In this document: positions 63,220 to 64,000 of the stretch, in pieces
Position numbering within the stretch: the stretch's first letter is position 1
Layout of the letters: every line of letters begins with the position of its first letter
Origin: Raffaelea ambrosiae
Lineage: Eukaryota > Ascomycota > Sordariomycetes > Ophiostomatales > Ophiostomataceae
Length of the DNA stretch: 64,000 nt
NCBI GenBank assembly: GCA_002778195.1
Contig: PCDI01000001.1
Location: 2,244,939 to 2,308,938, forward strand
Direction of reading: 5' to 3'
Program-made: the position numbers and the translations under genes
The notes under the pieces: generated by a model
The model's database searches: none
Told to the model about the DNA's origin: nothing
The model's input: the letters and a program-made list of their open reading frames with translations, nothing else

Positions 63220-64000
63220 GAACCGAAAGACCTGTGAGCAGCGAATAGGTAAGCTTTGGGGGGAGGGAAACAAAAAAAAAATGAAAAAAAAAATTTGGTC
63301 AAGAAAAAACGAAGAAAATACAAATGTACATAGCTAGCACACAAATGAAAGATGATAGGGAGGAAAAAGAGCACTTCGGCCAAAGAATGTACATACATAG
63401 GAAGTCGCCGGGATGTGCTGTGATTGCACTGCAACATGAACTCTTCAACCCGCCATTCTCTTCTTTGAGCCGTTTCGAAATGCTTGGCGTGCAATAAAGA
63501 GGAAGCCGGGCACCCCCGAATCGGTAGATTGGTCTGATCACAACCAACAGCACATGCTTTTGGTTTCGTCTCATATTCTTTCTGTCTTGGCGGAGAAGAA
63601 CTTCCGACAGGCTGGGTCGTCTCCTCGTGGGGAGCCCCATTGCTGGGGTCCGCGCGAGGAGACAAAAACTGACAAAAGTCGTCTGGCAGTGGGCCTGGCA
63701 GTGGCAGGCGGTGGCCCTGACCCTGGCCATGATTAATGGGCAACAACTTCAAAATCAATGATAACGGGGAGCCATAACACAGCCTTCTCCACTTGGAAAC
63801 ACACACTGGTCCCCCAGTTGTGAGATACACCGTAAGATATGTCCACGGGCCAAGCATTGTTACCTGTAAGATTCCACCGTGAGCGTATGTAGCGACGGAC
63901 GAGTCAATAATTCCAAATAGGCCCCCTCTCAAACGGCCTCCCAAAGAAGCAAAAGATTTTCACCGCTTCGTGGGTTTTTTTTTTCCCCAATAAATCACGG
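63220..64000. other. 3' flank of RNase T2 and window end
   Basis: A-rich 3' region with AATAAA-like signals (GCAATAAAG at about 63491, CCAATAAATC near the end) and no supported gene. The antisense frame from 63126 to 63944 overlaps the RNase 3' end and has no domain. Confidence 0.5.

Noticed and set aside
61978..63273. 431-codon antisense frame over RNase T2
   Set aside because: Arg/Ala/Gly-rich shadow of a gene with clear catalytic motifs.
63126..63944. 272-codon minus-strand frame at the right edge
   Set aside because: Overlaps the RNase T2 3' end, is interrupted by poly-A/T stretches and lacks a recognisable domain.
1..64000. CRISPR arrays, prophage, insertion sequences, bacterial operons
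   Set aside because: No spacer-repeat arrays or bacterial gene layout; spliced genes and families are fungal.

Overview
The window is nuclear DNA of a filamentous ascomycete. The evidence is short GT-AG introns (65 to 222 bp) with CTAAC-like branch sites, CACC/CAAA-ATG start contexts, CT- and T-rich leaders, GC-rich coding against AT-rich spacers, and fungal-only families (highly reducing PKS, SAT4/Pth11-like receptor, fungal-type homogentisate dioxygenase, Mgm101, Coa4). The protein style suggests Sordariomycetes, perhaps near Ophiostomatales; that placement is inference. About 20 genes are supported and no tRNA or rRNA gene was recognised.

Layout. 1-11.3 kb: the 3' part of a highly reducing polyketide synthase, open at the left edge, followed by a co-directional ABCC exporter. 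This looks like the right border of a secondary-metabolite cluster. 13-20.4 kb: housekeeping genes (TB2/HVA22 membrane protein, Mgm101, Coa4 with twin CX9C, biotin-protein ligase). 21.8-29.1 kb: an SAT4-type seven-helix receptor-like protein, an unknown 256-aa protein, an AT-rich stretch with a possible Mutator/FAR1-type transposase remnant, and a long mucin-like single-pass membrane protein. 29.1-32.9 kb: a spacer with no convincing gene. 32.9-43.3 kb: Pam16, Yip1, RCC1/RanGEF and a five-exon AAA ATPase. 43.6-47.9 kb: small unknown membrane ORFs, a G-rich minisatellite and a small four-exon gene. 48.8-53.1 kb: homogentisate 1,2-dioxygenase and a DAO-family FAD oxidoreductase. 54.8-56.1 kb: a broken DUF7924-like gene abutting a 96-bp inverted copy of an internal piece of the FAD oxidoreductase gene. 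56.9-63.2 kb: a secreted five-repeat protein, a prolyl-4-hydroxylase-like dioxygenase and a secreted RNase T2.

Functional themes. The PKS and exporter probably make and secrete one reduced polyketide. Mgm101, Coa4 and Pam16 are nucleus-encoded mitochondrial maintenance, assembly and import proteins. The dioxygenase and FAD oxidase suggest amino-acid or aromatic catabolism. The right end is enriched in secreted proteins and in small-scale rearrangement (tandem domain amplification, inverted fragment copy, pseudogene, short tandem duplications), while the middle is ordinary core genome. Exon borders were derived by hand from splice consensus, reading-frame continuity and recalled family sequences.
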